From Mesoterricola sediminis (GTDB lineage: Bacteria > Acidobacteriota > Holophagae > Holophagales > Holophagaceae), in contig NZ_AP027081.1 in NCBI RefSeq assembly GCF_030295425.1, positions 3,207,001 to 3,271,000 of the forward strand: DNA of 64,000 bases. The letters are read 5' to 3'. Every line of letters starts with the position of its first letter. The first letter of the stretch is position 1. Below are positions 19,124 to 28,456 of this stretch, one piece after another. Position numbers and translations under genes: made by a program. The notes beneath the pieces were generated by a model that was not told where the DNA came from, did not search any database, and was given only the letters and a program-made list of their open reading frames with translations.

Positions 19124-20461
19124 TCACTGGATCCGGGTGGGCGGGACGGCCAGGGACTCGTTCCCCTCCCGGTCCCGGGTGGCCACGCCGTAGAAGTAGT
19201 TGTCGGTGCCGGCTCCGGGGAGGACCACCCGGTCCCCGGGGGCGAACACCAGGTCCTGCTGCCAGGCCACGGCGTCGGCGCGGCGCCGGTAGACGACGAT
19301 CGCCGCGACCCGCGGATCGGTGGAGGGCGTCCAGGTGAGGACGGCGTCGGGGGTCGCGGCCCCGGACAGCACCACGTTCCGCACGGGCTCGGGGGCCGTG
19401 GCCAGGTGGTGGAAGGCCCCGACCAGGGTCCGGGTCAGCTTGGCGCAGTAGCCCGGGTCGAACCAGGCGGTGGAATCCCCGTAGGTGCGGCCGTTCACGA
19501 CGCGGGGCACCTGGTGCTGGCGGTCGTAGTTCTCGAGGGTCTCGCTGAGCCGGGCCGCGGGGAAGCCCTCCCGGTTGAAGGCGAGGTGGTCCCCGCCCCG
19601 CCCGACGCGGTCCCTGCGGAGCATGAGCACCAGCTCAAGGCCCTCCTGGTACCGCTCCCCGAAGCGCTTCAGGTAGCGCGCGAGCTCCCGGCTCGGGCTG
19701 TCGTTCTCGCCGCCCAGGGCCTCGCGGAGCCGCTTCTGGGCGTCGGTCTCCTGGGAGGGCACCCCTTCCGAGAAGAGCCGCGCGGAGCCGGCCTCGCGGG
19801 CCGTCCCGTACCCGGCCACGTTCCCCACGCAGTCCGCGGCGACCATGCCGAGGACGTTCATTCCCTCGTCCTTGAGGCGCCGGGCCAGGTGGGCCGCGCC
19901 CAGGAGGCCCTGCTCCTCGGCGATGGTGGCCACGAAGTAGATGCTCACGGCGGTGCGGTCCGAGGCCATCACGTAGGCCATCTCCAGGGCCAGGGCCACC
20001 CCGGAGCCGTCGTCGTTGGCGCCGGGAGCGTCCGAGGCCGCGTCCATGACGTCGTTGGCGCGGCTGTCGTAGTGCCCGCACACGACGAGGCAGTCCTTGG
20101 CGCGGGTGGGGTCGAGGCCGGGCAGGACGACGCCGACGTTGACCATCTCGGTGGGCTTGGGCACGCGGGGCCCGGGCTCCGCCGTGAACCGGTCCTCGAA
20201 GGGCACCAGGCGGGACCCGGGCAGGGCCGCCAGGGACCGGGCCTCGGCCGCGAGCCAGCGCCGGGCCGCGCCCACGCCCCGGGATTCGGACGTGGTGTCG
20301 GAGAGGCTGTGGCGGGTGCCGAAGCCGGCCAGGCGCTCCACGGTCCGGCGGAGACGGCTGGATTCCACCTTCCGGGCCAGGGCCTGGACCGGCGTCTCGG
20401 TGGAGACGGGCGTCTGGGCGGTGAGGCTCACGGTGAGGAGGAGGAGGGCGAGCACGCGCAT
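19124..20461 (-). CDS. Secreted M28 family aminopeptidase with C-terminal Fn3-like domain
   Basis: A 445-residue zinc exopeptidase with a short signal peptide (to about 'SLTAQ'). Metal-ligand motifs of M28 are in order: 'VVCGHYDSR', 'GANDDGSGVA', 'TIAEEQGLLGA', 'VAADCVGN' and the late histidine near 'RGGDHLAF'. After residue ~350 a fibronectin-like segment ('DAVLTWTPSTDPRVAAIVVY') follows. It is probably periplasmic or secreted and acts on peptides, complementing the C69 and M1 enzymes and the OPT transporter. Confidence 0.88.
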   Translation of the reverse strand: MRVLALLLLTVSLTAQTPVSTETPVQALARKVESSRLRRTVERLAGFGTRHSLSDTTSESRGVGAARRWLAAEARSLAALPGSRLVPFEDRFTAEPGPRVPKPTEMVNVGVVLPGLDPTRAKDCLVVCGHYDSRANDVMDAASDAPGANDDGSGVALALEMAYVMASDRTAVSIYFVATIAEEQGLLGAAHLARRLKDEGMNVLGMVAADCVGNVAGYGTAREAGSARLFSEGVPSQETDAQKRLREALGGENDSPSRELARYLKRFGERYQEGLELVLMLRRDRVGRGGDHLAFNREGFPAARLSETLENYDRQHQVPRVVNGRTYGDSTAWFDPGYCAKLTRTLVGAFHHLATAPEPVRNVVLSGAATPDAVLTWTPSTDPRVAAIVVYRRRADAVAWQQDLVFAPGDRVVLPGAGTDNYFYGVATRDREGNESLAVPPTRIQ

Positions 20462-20562
20462 GGGGACCCCGCTGGGACCCGGCCGGGACCGGGCGCTAGG
20501 GCCATCCTACGCAAAGGCGCGGGCCGGATGTTAAACTTTCCACCCACCTCTACGGAGCGTCC

Positions 20563-21315
20563 ATGTTCGAACTCAATGGCAGAATCGCCCTCGTGACCGG
20601 AGCCAGCCAGGGCATCGGCGAAGTCATCGCCAAGCAGCTGGCGCGGCAGGGCGCCTTGGCCGTCTGCGCATCCCTCCCCAACACGGAGGAGGATCTCAAG
20701 CGGGTCGTCGCCGAGATCGAGGCCGCCGGGGGCCGGGCCGACTACGTCCTGCTGGACATGCGGGACGGGGACAGCATCCGCGCGGCGGTGGCCACCACGG
20801 TGGAGCGCCACGGGGGCCTCCACATCCTGGTGAACAACGCCGGCATCACCAAGGACAAGCTGATGATCCAGATGAAGGAGGAGGAGTTCGAGCTCGTCCT
20901 GGACATCAACCTCAAGGGCGCCTGGCTCGCGACCCAGGCCGCCGCCAAGACCATGATGAAGCAGCGCTGGGGCCGGGTCATCAACATCGCCTCCGTCGTG
21001 GGCCAGATGGGCAACGCCGGCCAGGGCAACTACGTGGCCTCCAAGGCCGGCCTCATCGGCCTCACCAAGACCGTGGCCCGGGAATTCGCCAGCCGCAACG
21101 TCACCTGCAACGCCGTCGCCCCCGGCTACATCGCCACCGCCATGACCGAGAACCTCCCCGCCGAGGTGAAGGCCGAGTTCAACCGCCAGATCCCCCTGGG
21201 CCGCATGGGCACCCCCATCGACATCGCCAACGCCGTCGTCTTCCTGGCCTCGGAGGAGGCGGAGTACATGACGGGCCAGGTGCTGAGCGTCAACGGCGGC
21301 ATGCTGATGCCCTAA
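20563..21315 (+). CDS. fabG: 3-oxoacyl-[ACP] reductase
   Basis: A 250-residue short-chain dehydrogenase that reduces beta-ketoacyl-ACP with NADPH in fatty acid synthesis. Key features are the cofactor loop 'TGASQGIG', 'NNAGITKDKLMIQMKEEEF' (very FabG-like), the catalytic serine in 'NIASVVGQMGNAGQGN', 'YVASK' as the YxxxK, and the C-terminus 'MTGQVLSVNGGMLM'. GGAG precedes the ATG, and a TAAACT box lies at 20532-20537. The Pls/PosA synthetase starts 60 bases downstream on the same strand. No other fab genes are adjacent. Confidence 0.93.
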   Translation: MFELNGRIALVTGASQGIGEVIAKQLARQGALAVCASLPNTEEDLKRVVAEIEAAGGRADYVLLDMRDGDSIRAAVATTVERHGGLHILVNNAGITKDKLMIQMKEEEFELVLDINLKGAWLATQAAAKTMMKQRWGRVINIASVVGQMGNAGQGNYVASKAGLIGLTKTVAREFASRNVTCNAVAPGYIATAMTENLPAEVKAEFNRQIPLGRMGTPIDIANAVVFLASEEAEYMTGQVLSVNGGMLMP

Positions 21316-21375
21316 ACGCCCGGGCCCTCCCCGCGGTCCCAGGTAACCGAACGAACTGACGAACCTGGAGGCCCC

Positions 21376-24300
21376 GTGGCCCGTCCCCTGCCCCATCCCC
21401 CCCCCGGCCCCCCCCGGGAGGAGCGGCTCACGGACCTGTTCCAGGAGACCGTCGCACGGCATGGCGACCGGCTCGCCGTGGCCTTCGGGGGGGCGCGCCT
21501 CACCTACCGGGAGCTGGACGCCCAGGCCAACCGCCTGGCCCGGCTCCTGGCGGAGCGCGGGGCCGGGCCCGGGGTCCACGTGGGTCTCCTGCTGCCCCGC
21601 TCCGACCGGGCCCTCGTGGCCCTCCTGGCCATCCTCAAGGCCGGCGCGGCCTACGTGCCCCTGGACCCGGACTATCCCGCCGAGCGCATCGAGGCCATCC
21701 TGGCGGACGCCGGGGCCCGCCTCCTGGTGTCCGACCTGGGCCTCTCGGGCCGCGTCGGCCTGGGGGCCTGGGACCTGATCCTGCCCGCCCAGGAGGGCCC
21801 CGCCCTGGCCGCCCTGCCCCCGGAGGCCCCGCCCCAGCGGGCCGGGCCCGGCGACCCCTGCTACGCCATCTTCACCAGCGGCTCCACGGGCCGGCCCAAG
21901 GGGGTCTCCATCAGCCACCGCGCGGCCTGCAACCTCGTGCGGGCCGAGAGGTGGATCTTCGGGGTGGAACCCGGGGACCGGGTCTACCAGGGCTTCAGCC
22001 TCGCCTTCGACGCCTCCGTGGAGGAGATCTGGCTGGCCTTCCACGCGGGCGCGGCCCTGGTGGTGGCCGACGCCATGACGGCCCGGAGCGGCCCCCTGCT
22101 CCCGGCCTGGCTCCGGGACCAGGGCGTCACCGTCCTCTCCACCGTGCCCACCGTCCTGGGCACCTTCCGTGACGACCTCCCCGGCGTGGGCCTCCTCATC
22201 GTCGGCGGCGAGGCCTGCCCGCCGGACCTCGTGGCGCGCTGGGCCCCGGGCCGGCGCATGGTGAACACCTACGGCCCCACCGAAGCCACCGTCATCGCCA
22301 CCTGGGCGGACCTGGAACCCGGCCGCCCCGTCACCATCGGCCGCGCCATCCCCAACCTGGAGGCCCTGGTGCTGGACGGGGACCTGCGGCCCGTCCCCGA
22401 CGGCGCGGAGGGGGAGCTCTGCCTCCGGGGCGCCGGCCTCGCCCTGGGCTACCTGGGGCGCCCCGACCTCACCGCGGAGCGGTTCCCGGCGGGGCCCGGG
22501 GGCGGCCGCGTCTACCGCACCGGGGACCGGGTCCGCCGGGAGCCCGGCGGGGACCTGGTCTTCCTGGGCCGCCTGGACGACCAGGTGAAGGTGCGGGGCT
22601 TCCGCATCGAGCTGGGCGAGATCGAGGCGGCCCTCCGGGGCGCCCAGGGCATCCTGGAGGCCGCCGCCGCGGTGCGCCCCGGGCCCGGCGCGGACCAGCT
22701 GGTGGGCTACGTGGTGCCCCGGCCCGGAGCCGCGCCCGCCGAGGCGGAGCTGAGGTCGGCCCTGGGGGCCACCCTGCCGCCCTACATGGTTCCCGCGCGC
22801 ATCGTCGCGGTGCCGGCCCTGCCCCTGCTGCCCAGCGGCAAGCTGGACCGGGCCGCCCTGCCGCCCCCGCCGCCCGCGGCGGCCCCGGCCGAGGCCCCCG
22901 AGGTCCCCCTCTCCCCCGCCGAGGCGGAGCTGGCCGCGGCCTGGGCCCGGCTCTTCCACCGGGCCCGGGTGGGGCCCGACGAGGACTTCTTCATGGACCT
23001 GGGCGGGCATTCCCTCCTGGCCGCGGTCATGGTCTCGGGTCTCCGGGCCTCGGCGGCCTTCCGGGACCTCGCCGTCCCGGACGTCTACGCCTTCCCCACG
23101 GTGCGGAGCCTGGCCCGGGAGCTCTCCGGGCGCGCCGCCGCGGCCGCCGCGCCGGCCCCGCCCCCGCCGGCGTCCCGGACGCGCCGCTGGCTGTGCCACC
23201 TGGGCCAGGCCGCGGGCCTCTACCCCCTCCTGGGGCACTTCGGCCTCCAGTGGCTGGCCCCCTACCTCACCTACAGCTGGCTCATCGACCACGACGCGGA
23301 CCGCCTGCCCGCCCTCGCCGCGGCCCTCGGGGCCGTGCTGGTCATGACCCCGGCCATGTTCCTCCTCTCCATCGCCGCCAAGTGGATCCTCCTGGGCCGG
23401 GTGCGTCCGGGCGCGCACCCACTCTGGGGCTTCTACCACTGGCGCTGGTGGCTGGCGAGCCGCATCCAGGCCGCGACGCCCACCGGGTTCCTGACCGGCA
23501 CGCCCTGGATGCGCGTGTACCTCCGGCTCATGGGCGCCCGGATCGGGCCCCGGACCCACTTCGCCAGCGACACCCTCACCGGCTTCGACCTGCTCACGGT
23601 GGGCGAGGACACCTGCGTCGGCGTGGACGCGCGGCTCGAGGCCCACGCCGTGGAGGACGGGATGCTGCGCCTGGGCGCCATCGCCATCGGCGCCCGCTGC
23701 TGCGTGGGGGCCCGGGCCGTGGTCTCCCCGGGGTCCGTCCTCGAGGACGGCGCGGAGCTGGGCGACCTGAGCCTGCTCCCCGAAGGCGGGCGCATCCCCG
23801 CCGGGGCGCGGTGGACGGGCTCCCCGGCCCGCCCCGCCCCCCCGGGGCCCCCCCGCGGCGAGCCGGACCGGCCCCCGCGGCGGCGCGTGGTCGCCATGGC
23901 CCTCGCCCAGGGCGCGGGAGCCTTCCTCGCCCCCGTGGTGTACCTGCTGGCGATCCTGCCCGGCATGCTGGCCCTCAACGAGCTGTGGATCCGGATCCCC
24001 GGCTTCTTCGGCTACCTCTGGGCGGTGCCCCTCGCGGCCCTGTCGTACGTGGTGCTCCTGGCCCTCGTCATCCTCGGCGTCAAGCGCCTCGCCCTGCCCC
24101 GGGCCGAGCCGGGCACGTACGGGCTCTGCAGCGCCTTCTACCTGCGCAAGTGGTTCACCGACCAGCTCCTGGAGATCTCCCTGGACCTCCTGGGCCCCCT
24201 CTACGCCACCCTCTACCTCAACCCGTGGTACCGCGCCCTCGGCGCGCGCATCGGGCCCCGGGCGGAGATCTCCACCGCCGGAGCCGCCTCGCCGGACCTG

Positions 24301-25284
24301 CTGGACATCGGCGAGGAGACCTTCGTCGCCGACGCCGTCTCCCTGGGCACCCCCCGCTACGACCTGGGCCGGATCACCCTGGCCACCACCCGCGTGGGCC
24401 GGCGCGCCTTCGTGGGGAACAGTGCCTCGGTGCCCGGGGGGACCGTCCTGGGCGACGAGGCCCTCCTCGGCGTCCTCTCCGCGCCCCCCCTGGACCCCGC
24501 CGAGGCGGCCCGGACCGACGCCTCGTGGCTGGGCTCCCCCGCCATCCACCTGCCCCGCCGCGCCCGCGCCCAGGGCTTCGGGGAGGAGGCCACCTTCCGG
24601 CCCTCCCGGTCCCTGGTGCTCCGCCGGCTCGTCATCGAGTACTTCCGGGTGACCCTGCCCGCCACGGGCTTCACCCTCCTCACCTGCCTCCTCCTCACCG
24701 GCCTGACCGTGCTCGAGGAGAAACTGGGCCTGCTCCGGACCGCGATCCTCTTCCCGGCCCTGTACTTCGCCGCGGGGATCGCGGCCTGCCTCGGCACGGC
24801 GGCCGTGAAGTGGCTCCTCATGGGCCGCTACCGCCCCGGCGAGAAGCCCCTCTGGTGCGGCTTCGTCTGGCGCACCGAGCTGGTCTCGGCCCTCCACGAG
24901 AACCTGGCGGTGCCCTGGCTCCTGGGCCTGGCCCAGGGCACGCCCCTGGTGCCCCTCTACTTCCGCCTCATGGGCGCGCGGATCGGCGCCGGCGTCCACA
25001 TGGAGACCACCTGGCTCACCGAATGGGACCTGGTGGAGATCGGGGACGGCGCCTGCCTGGGCCCGGACTGCACCATCCAGACCCACCTCTTCGAGGACCG
25101 GGTCATGAAGCTCTCCACCGTCCGCATCGGCCCCGGCTGCGCCGTGGGCACCGACGCCGTGGTGCTCTACGACACCCGCATGGAGCCGGGCTCGCGCCTG
25201 GGCGGCCTGAGCCTGCTCATGAAGGGGGAGGTCCTCCCCGCCGGCACCGCCTGGCAGGGCAGCCCCGCGCGCCGGGTGGGCTGA
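21376..25284 (+). CDS. Pls/PosA family nonribosomal peptide synthetase
   Basis: A 1302-residue single-module synthetase starting at a GTG after GGAGG. Residues ~15-490 are an adenylation domain ('FTSGSTGRPKG', 'NTYGPTEAT', 'YRTGD', 'GKLD' Lys489). Residues ~512-575 are a carrier domain with the phosphopantetheine serine in 'GGHSL' (Ser546). The rest alternates membrane segments with three hexapeptide-repeat acyltransferase-like domains, each beginning near 'LMGARIG' or 'ALGARIG'. This is the layout of epsilon-poly-lysine synthetase Pls and PosA-type proteins, which make amino-acid homopolymers without a classical condensation domain. By hand alignment to GrsA the pocket is D212 A213 E216 S255 I275 G277 T298 V306 I307 K489, close to the lysine code I recall for bacitracin synthetase. 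Product and polymerising activity are inferred. Confidence 0.88.
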   Translation: MARPLPHPPPGPPREERLTDLFQETVARHGDRLAVAFGGARLTYRELDAQANRLARLLAERGAGPGVHVGLLLPRSDRALVALLAILKAGAAYVPLDPDYPAERIEAILADAGARLLVSDLGLSGRVGLGAWDLILPAQEGPALAALPPEAPPQRAGPGDPCYAIFTSGSTGRPKGVSISHRAACNLVRAERWIFGVEPGDRVYQGFSLAFDASVEEIWLAFHAGAALVVADAMTARSGPLLPAWLRDQGVTVLSTVPTVLGTFRDDLPGVGLLIVGGEACPPDLVARWAPGRRMVNTYGPTEATVIATWADLEPGRPVTIGRAIPNLEALVLDGDLRPVPDGAEGELCLRGAGLALGYLGRPDLTAERFPAGPGGGRVYRTGDRVRREPGGDLVFLGRLDDQVKVRGFRIELGEIEAALRGAQGILEAAAAVRPGPGADQLVGYVVPRPGAAPAEAELRSALGATLPPYMVPARIVAVPALPLLPSGKLDRAALPPPPPAAAPAEAPEVPLSPAEAELAAAWARLFHRARVGPDEDFFMDLGGHSLLAAVMVSGLRASAAFRDLAVPDVYAFPTVRSLARELSGRAAAAAAPAPPPPASRTRRWLCHLGQAAGLYPLLGHFGLQWLAPYLTYSWLIDHDADRLPALAAALGAVLVMTPAMFLLSIAAKWILLGRVRPGAHPLWGFYHWRWWLASRIQAATPTGFLTGTPWMRVYLRLMGARIGPRTHFASDTLTGFDLLTVGEDTCVGVDARLEAHAVEDGMLRLGAIAIGARCCVGARAVVSPGSVLEDGAELGDLSLLPEGGRIPAGARWTGSPARPAPPGPPRGEPDRPPRRRVVAMALAQGAGAFLAPVVYLLAILPGMLALNELWIRIPGFFGYLWAVPLAALSYVVLLALVILGVKRLALPRAEPGTYGLCSAFYLRKWFTDQLLEISLDLLGPLYATLYLNPWYRALGARIGPRAEISTAGAASPDLLDIGEETFVADAVSLGTPRYDLGRITLATTRVGRRAFVGNSASVPGGTVLGDEALLGVLSAPPLDPAEAARTDASWLGSPAIHLPRRARAQGFGEEATFRPSRSLVLRRLVIEYFRVTLPATGFTLLTCLLLTGLTVLEEKLGLLRTAILFPALYFAAGIAACLGTAAVKWLLMGRYRPGEKPLWCGFVWRTELVSALHENLAVPWLLGLAQGTPLVPLYFRLMGARIGAGVHMETTWLTEWDLVEIGDGACLGPDCTIQTHLFEDRVMKLSTVRIGPGCAVGTDAVVLYDTRMEPGSRLGGLSLLMKGEVLPAGTAWQGSPARRVG

Positions 25285-25285
25285 C

Positions 25286-26659
25286 TCAATCCACCAGGTC
25301 GGCCCGGCGGCTGCCGTCCTTCCACACCAGCTCCACCCGGCTGCCCTTCGCGGCCTGGCCGGGGCGCGTCAGCACCCGGCCCTCGGCGTCCCGCACGAGG
25401 GTGAACCCCCGGTCCAGGGGACCGCGGGGATCCAGGGCGCGCAGCCGGGCCTCCAGCAGATCCAGGCGATGGGCGGCCCGGCGGACCTGGGCCTCGGCCG
25501 CCGGAGCGAGGCGGGTCCGGGCGGCCTGGATCCGGCTGGCGGCCACGCCGGCTCCCAGGCCCTGGCCGGCCTGCTGGAGGCGCTGGCGCAGGAGGGCCAG
25601 CCGGGCCCCGTGGGCCTGGAGGCGCTGGGCCGGATGGGCCAGGTGCAGGCGCTGCACGAGGCGCTCCAGGGCGAGGGCCGGCCCGGGCGTCGTCCGGGCG
25701 AGCCGATGCTGGAGGGCCGCCAACCGTTCCCCGGCCCGGGCGATCCGCTCCGGCACCACCCGGAGGCCATGGCTGTCCGTCAGGAGGTTCACCTGGCTTT
25801 CCAGACCCCGCAGCCGCCAAGCCATCCGGTCCTGGAGGGCCGCCACCCGGCGTTCCAACTGGGCGGCGAGGGCCTTGAGGTCCGGCGTCGCCCATTCAGC
25901 GGCCTGGCTGGGCGTCGCCGCCCGCCGGTCCGCGGCCAGGTCCACCAGCGTAGTGTCGATCTCGTGGCCGACCCCGGTCACCACCGGCAGGCGGCAGGCC
26001 GCCACCGCCCGCACCAGGTCCGGGTCGTTGAAGGCCCCCAAGTCCTCGGCGCTGCCGCCGCCGCGGATCAGCAGGATGGCGTCGCAGCCCCAGTGGGGGT
26101 CCTGGATCTCGGCCAGGGCCCAGGCGTTCTCCGCCGCGGCCCGGTCCCCCTGGGCCGCCGCGGGGGCCACGAGGATGTCCACCCCCGGCGCCCGGCGGAG
26201 GGTCACCTGGAGCACGTCCCTCAGGGCCGCGCCGCCCGGCGCCGCCACCACGCCCAGGCGCCGGGGGAATCCGGGCAGGGGGCGCCGGGGCCGGTCGAAG
26301 ACCCCCTGCGCGCGCAGGTCGGCCTCCAGCCGCCGCAGGCGCTCCTGGAGGTCCCCCTGACCCGCCTTCTCGCAGTGGGTGACCGCCAGGGTGAGGCTGC
26401 CGCCGGGCACATACAGGTTGAGGGAGCCCTTCACGACGACCCGGTCCCCGTTGCGGGGCGCGTGGGCCAGGAAGCGCTGCTGGGAGGCCCACACGGCGCA
26501 GGAGAGGGCGGCGCCCTCCTCCTTGAGGGTGAAGTACCAGTGCCGGCCCGAATCCCGGACGTTGGAGACCTCGCCCAGGAGGCACACGGCGGAGAAGGCC
26601 GGCTCCACCCGGGCCTTCACCTGTTCCAGGAACCGCTTGACGGAGATCGGGGCGTCCAC
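25286..26659 (-). CDS. xseA: Exodeoxyribonuclease VII large subunit
   Basis: A 457-residue subunit that with XseB degrades single-stranded DNA. The N-terminal OB-fold ('SAVCLLGEVSNVRDSGRHWYFTLK') is followed by the catalytic region ('RGGGSAEDLGAFNDPDLVRAV', 'PVVTGVGHEIDTTLVDLAAD') and a long C-terminal coiled coil. The start is a GTG, four bases after the decarboxylase stop, so they are likely co-transcribed. XseB is not in the window. It ends one base from the stop of the convergent synthetase. Confidence 0.93.
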   Translation of the reverse strand: MDAPISVKRFLEQVKARVEPAFSAVCLLGEVSNVRDSGRHWYFTLKEEGAALSCAVWASQQRFLAHAPRNGDRVVVKGSLNLYVPGGSLTLAVTHCEKAGQGDLQERLRRLEADLRAQGVFDRPRRPLPGFPRRLGVVAAPGGAALRDVLQVTLRRAPGVDILVAPAAAQGDRAAAENAWALAEIQDPHWGCDAILLIRGGGSAEDLGAFNDPDLVRAVAACRLPVVTGVGHEIDTTLVDLAADRRAATPSQAAEWATPDLKALAAQLERRVAALQDRMAWRLRGLESQVNLLTDSHGLRVVPERIARAGERLAALQHRLARTTPGPALALERLVQRLHLAHPAQRLQAHGARLALLRQRLQQAGQGLGAGVAASRIQAARTRLAPAAEAQVRRAAHRLDLLEARLRALDPRGPLDRGFTLVRDAEGRVLTRPGQAAKGSRVELVWKDGSRRADLVD

Positions 26660-26663
26660 GGGC

Positions 26664-28091
26664 TCAGACGGCGGCGGCCGCGTCCAGCAGGGCCTTCCAG
26701 AGGCCCTCCACGTCCGAGAGCTCCGTGGCGGCGCTGCCGATGGAGACCCGGAGGATCTGCCGGCCCTTGAGGACCGAGGGCGTGAGGTAGAAGCGGCCGC
26801 CCTTGTTCACCCGGCCCTGGATGGCCAGGTTGTGGGCCCGGAGGTCGTCCTCGTCCGTCACGCCGGCCGGGACGTGCCGCAGGCACACGGTCTGGAGGTT
26901 CACCGGGGCCATCAGCTCCCACCCGCCCGCGGCCTCCACCTGGGCCTTGAGCCACTGGGCGTTGGCCAGGTCGCGCCGGATGCGGGCCTGGAGCCCCTCG
27001 ACCCCCTGGTCCTTGAGGAGGAACCAGAGCTTGAGGGCCCGGAACCGCCGCCCGAGGGGGATGCCCCAGTCCCGCAGGTTCTTCACCTGGCCGTCCTGGT
27101 CCGTGTGCAGGTACGAGGGGTTGGTGCTCATCACCCGGATGAGATGCTCCGGATCCTTCGTGAAGTACGCGGAAAGATCGAAACCCGTGCCCATCCACTT
27201 GTGGGGGTTCAGCACCAGCGAATCGGCCTCCTCGATGCCCTTCCACATCCAGCGCGCCTCGGGGCAGATCATGGCCGTCCCGGCCATGGCCGCGTCCACG
27301 TGCAGCCAGATGCCGTAGTCGGCGGAGAGGCGGCCCATTCCCTCCAGGGGATCCACGGCCGTCGTGGCCGTCGTGCCGATGGCCGCGACCATGGCGCAGG
27401 GACGCCGGCCGGCGGCCAGGTCCTCCTGGATGGCCCGCTCCAGCAGGTCCAGGCGCAGGGCGTGCTGGTCGTCCGTTCCGATGAGGCGCAGGTTGTTCCG
27501 CCCGAAGCCCGCCAGGAGGGCGGCCTTCTCCACGCTCGCGTGGGCCTGGTCCGAGGCATAGACCACCAGCGGAGCTTCCTCCGCCTGCATGCCGCCCCGG
27601 GCCTGCCCGAAGGCGCTGGACCATTCCCGGGCGCAGAGGAGCGCGCAGAAGGTGGACGTGGACGCCGTGTCCTGGATGACCCCCGTGAACGCCGCGTCCA
27701 GCCCCAGCATCTGCCGGAGCCAATCCATGACGACCTCCTCCACCTCCGTGGCGGCCGGGCTGGTCTGCCAGCTCATCCCCTGGGCGCCCAGGCCCGCGCA
27801 GGCCAGGTCCGCCAGGACCGACGCCAGGTCCGAATTGGACGGGAAGTAGGCGAAGAAGCCCGGATGGTTCCAATGGGTGATCCCCGGCAACACCACCCGG
27901 TCCAGGTCCCCGGTGAGGCCCGCAAGCCCCTCCCCCTTGGCCGGTGGCTGCGACGGCAGGAGCCGCTTCACATCCCCCGGCTCCAGCGGACTCATGACCG
28001 GCAGATCCCCCATGCGGTCGCGGTACTCCGCGATCCAGTCGACCAGTTCATGGCCCAGGCGGCGGAATGTTTTCGTATCCATGGGAACCAT
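26664..28091 (-). CDS. Group II PLP-dependent amino acid decarboxylase
   Basis: A 475-residue fold-type I decarboxylase of the aromatic-amino-acid/glutamate decarboxylase group. The PLP lysine is in 'NPHKWMGTGFD'. Other landmarks are 'GVIQDTASTSTFCALLCARE', 'WLHVDAAMAG' and 'NHPGFFAYFPSNSDLASVLAD', the last being typical of tyrosine/tryptophan/DOPA decarboxylases. Two ATGs (28091 and 28082) are possible and neither has a clear ribosome site. The substrate is probably an aromatic amino acid but is not proven. It is followed directly by xseA, and its promoter region abuts the tRNA-Arg promoter. Confidence 0.85.
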   Translation of the reverse strand: MVPMDTKTFRRLGHELVDWIAEYRDRMGDLPVMSPLEPGDVKRLLPSQPPAKGEGLAGLTGDLDRVVLPGITHWNHPGFFAYFPSNSDLASVLADLACAGLGAQGMSWQTSPAATEVEEVVMDWLRQMLGLDAAFTGVIQDTASTSTFCALLCAREWSSAFGQARGGMQAEEAPLVVYASDQAHASVEKAALLAGFGRNNLRLIGTDDQHALRLDLLERAIQEDLAAGRRPCAMVAAIGTTATTAVDPLEGMGRLSADYGIWLHVDAAMAGTAMICPEARWMWKGIEEADSLVLNPHKWMGTGFDLSAYFTKDPEHLIRVMSTNPSYLHTDQDGQVKNLRDWGIPLGRRFRALKLWFLLKDQGVEGLQARIRRDLANAQWLKAQVEAAGGWELMAPVNLQTVCLRHVPAGVTDEDDLRAHNLAIQGRVNKGGRFYLTPSVLKGRQILRVSIGSAATELSDVEGLWKALLDAAAAV

Positions 28092-28193
28092 TCAACCCAA
28101 TTCAGCCGGCCCGGCCAACCGGGAATTGAGCTTTCCTCCACTTTCCCGGAAATTTCCAGCCCCCCATCCCCCCCGCCCCCGCCCCCCATTCAG

Positions 28194-28222
28194 TTGCCAC
28201 CTCTCCGCCGGGGCGATATACT
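28194..28222 (+). promoter_or_regulatory. Promoter of tRNA-Arg
   Basis: TTGCCA (28194-28199) and TATACT (28217-28222) are 17 bases apart, 24 bases before the mature tRNA 5' end. Confidence 0.65.
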
Positions 28223-28246
28223 GCAGGACCCGTCACAACGGGAAAC

Positions 28247-28323
28247 GCAGCCGTAGCTCAGTTGGATAGAGCGTTGGCCTCCGAAGCCAAAGGTCGCGCG
28301 TTCGAGTCGCGCCGGTTGCACCA
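28247..28323 (+). tRNA. tRNA-Arg, anticodon CCG
   Basis: A 77-base tRNA with encoded CCA. The 7-bp acceptor stem is GCAGCCG with CGGTTGC (one G-U), the D-arm begins TAGCTCAG, the anticodon arm is TTGGC-CTCCGAA-GCCAA with anticodon CCG, and the T-loop is TTCGAGT. It reads the CGG codon. The last 47 bases are the left half of a 50-bp repeat recurring at 34770, so this gene is the integration site of the element downstream. The element regenerates the 3' end exactly, so the tRNA stays functional. Confidence 0.97.
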
Positions 28324-28326
28324 GTC
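28277..28326 (+). repeat. attL: 50-bp direct repeat within the tRNA-Arg 3' end
   Basis: Identical over 50 bases to 34770-34819. It starts in the anticodon arm and runs three bases beyond the CCA, so strand exchange left an intact tRNA. Confidence 0.95.
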
Positions 28327-28336
28327 CCTGAACGAT

Positions 28337-28369
28337 AACCCCTGTAGCTGAACAAGCTTCGGGGGTTTT
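28337..28369 (+). terminator. Terminator after tRNA-Arg supplied by the island
   Basis: AACCCC (28337-28342) pairs with GGGGTT (28362-28367), with an inner AGCT/AGCT pair, ending in TTTT. It lies inside the island, so the tRNA now ends on an element-borne terminator. The ancestral one is presumably that at 34820-34841. Confidence 0.65.
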
Positions 28370-28436
28370 CCTTATCCCAGCCAAAGAGCCTGAAGCACCC
28401 GCAAGTGGACTTCAGGGATAGCGTTTCCCGCCAGCC

Positions 28437-28456
28437 AGGGCACAACATGGGCACAA
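28437..28456. repeat. Putative integrase arm-type site, left
   Basis: agggcacaacatgggcacaa contains two GGGCACAA units 11 bases apart. A copy with one mismatch lies at 34689-34708, just inside the other end of the island in the same orientation. Confidence 0.5.

Noticed and set aside
20428-25086. Very long open frame (1552 codons) on the minus strand opposite the Pls/PosA synthetase
   Set aside because: GC-rich coding DNA leaves the opposite frame free of stops. The translation is Gly/Arg/Pro-rich without domains, and the plus-strand protein is clearly real.
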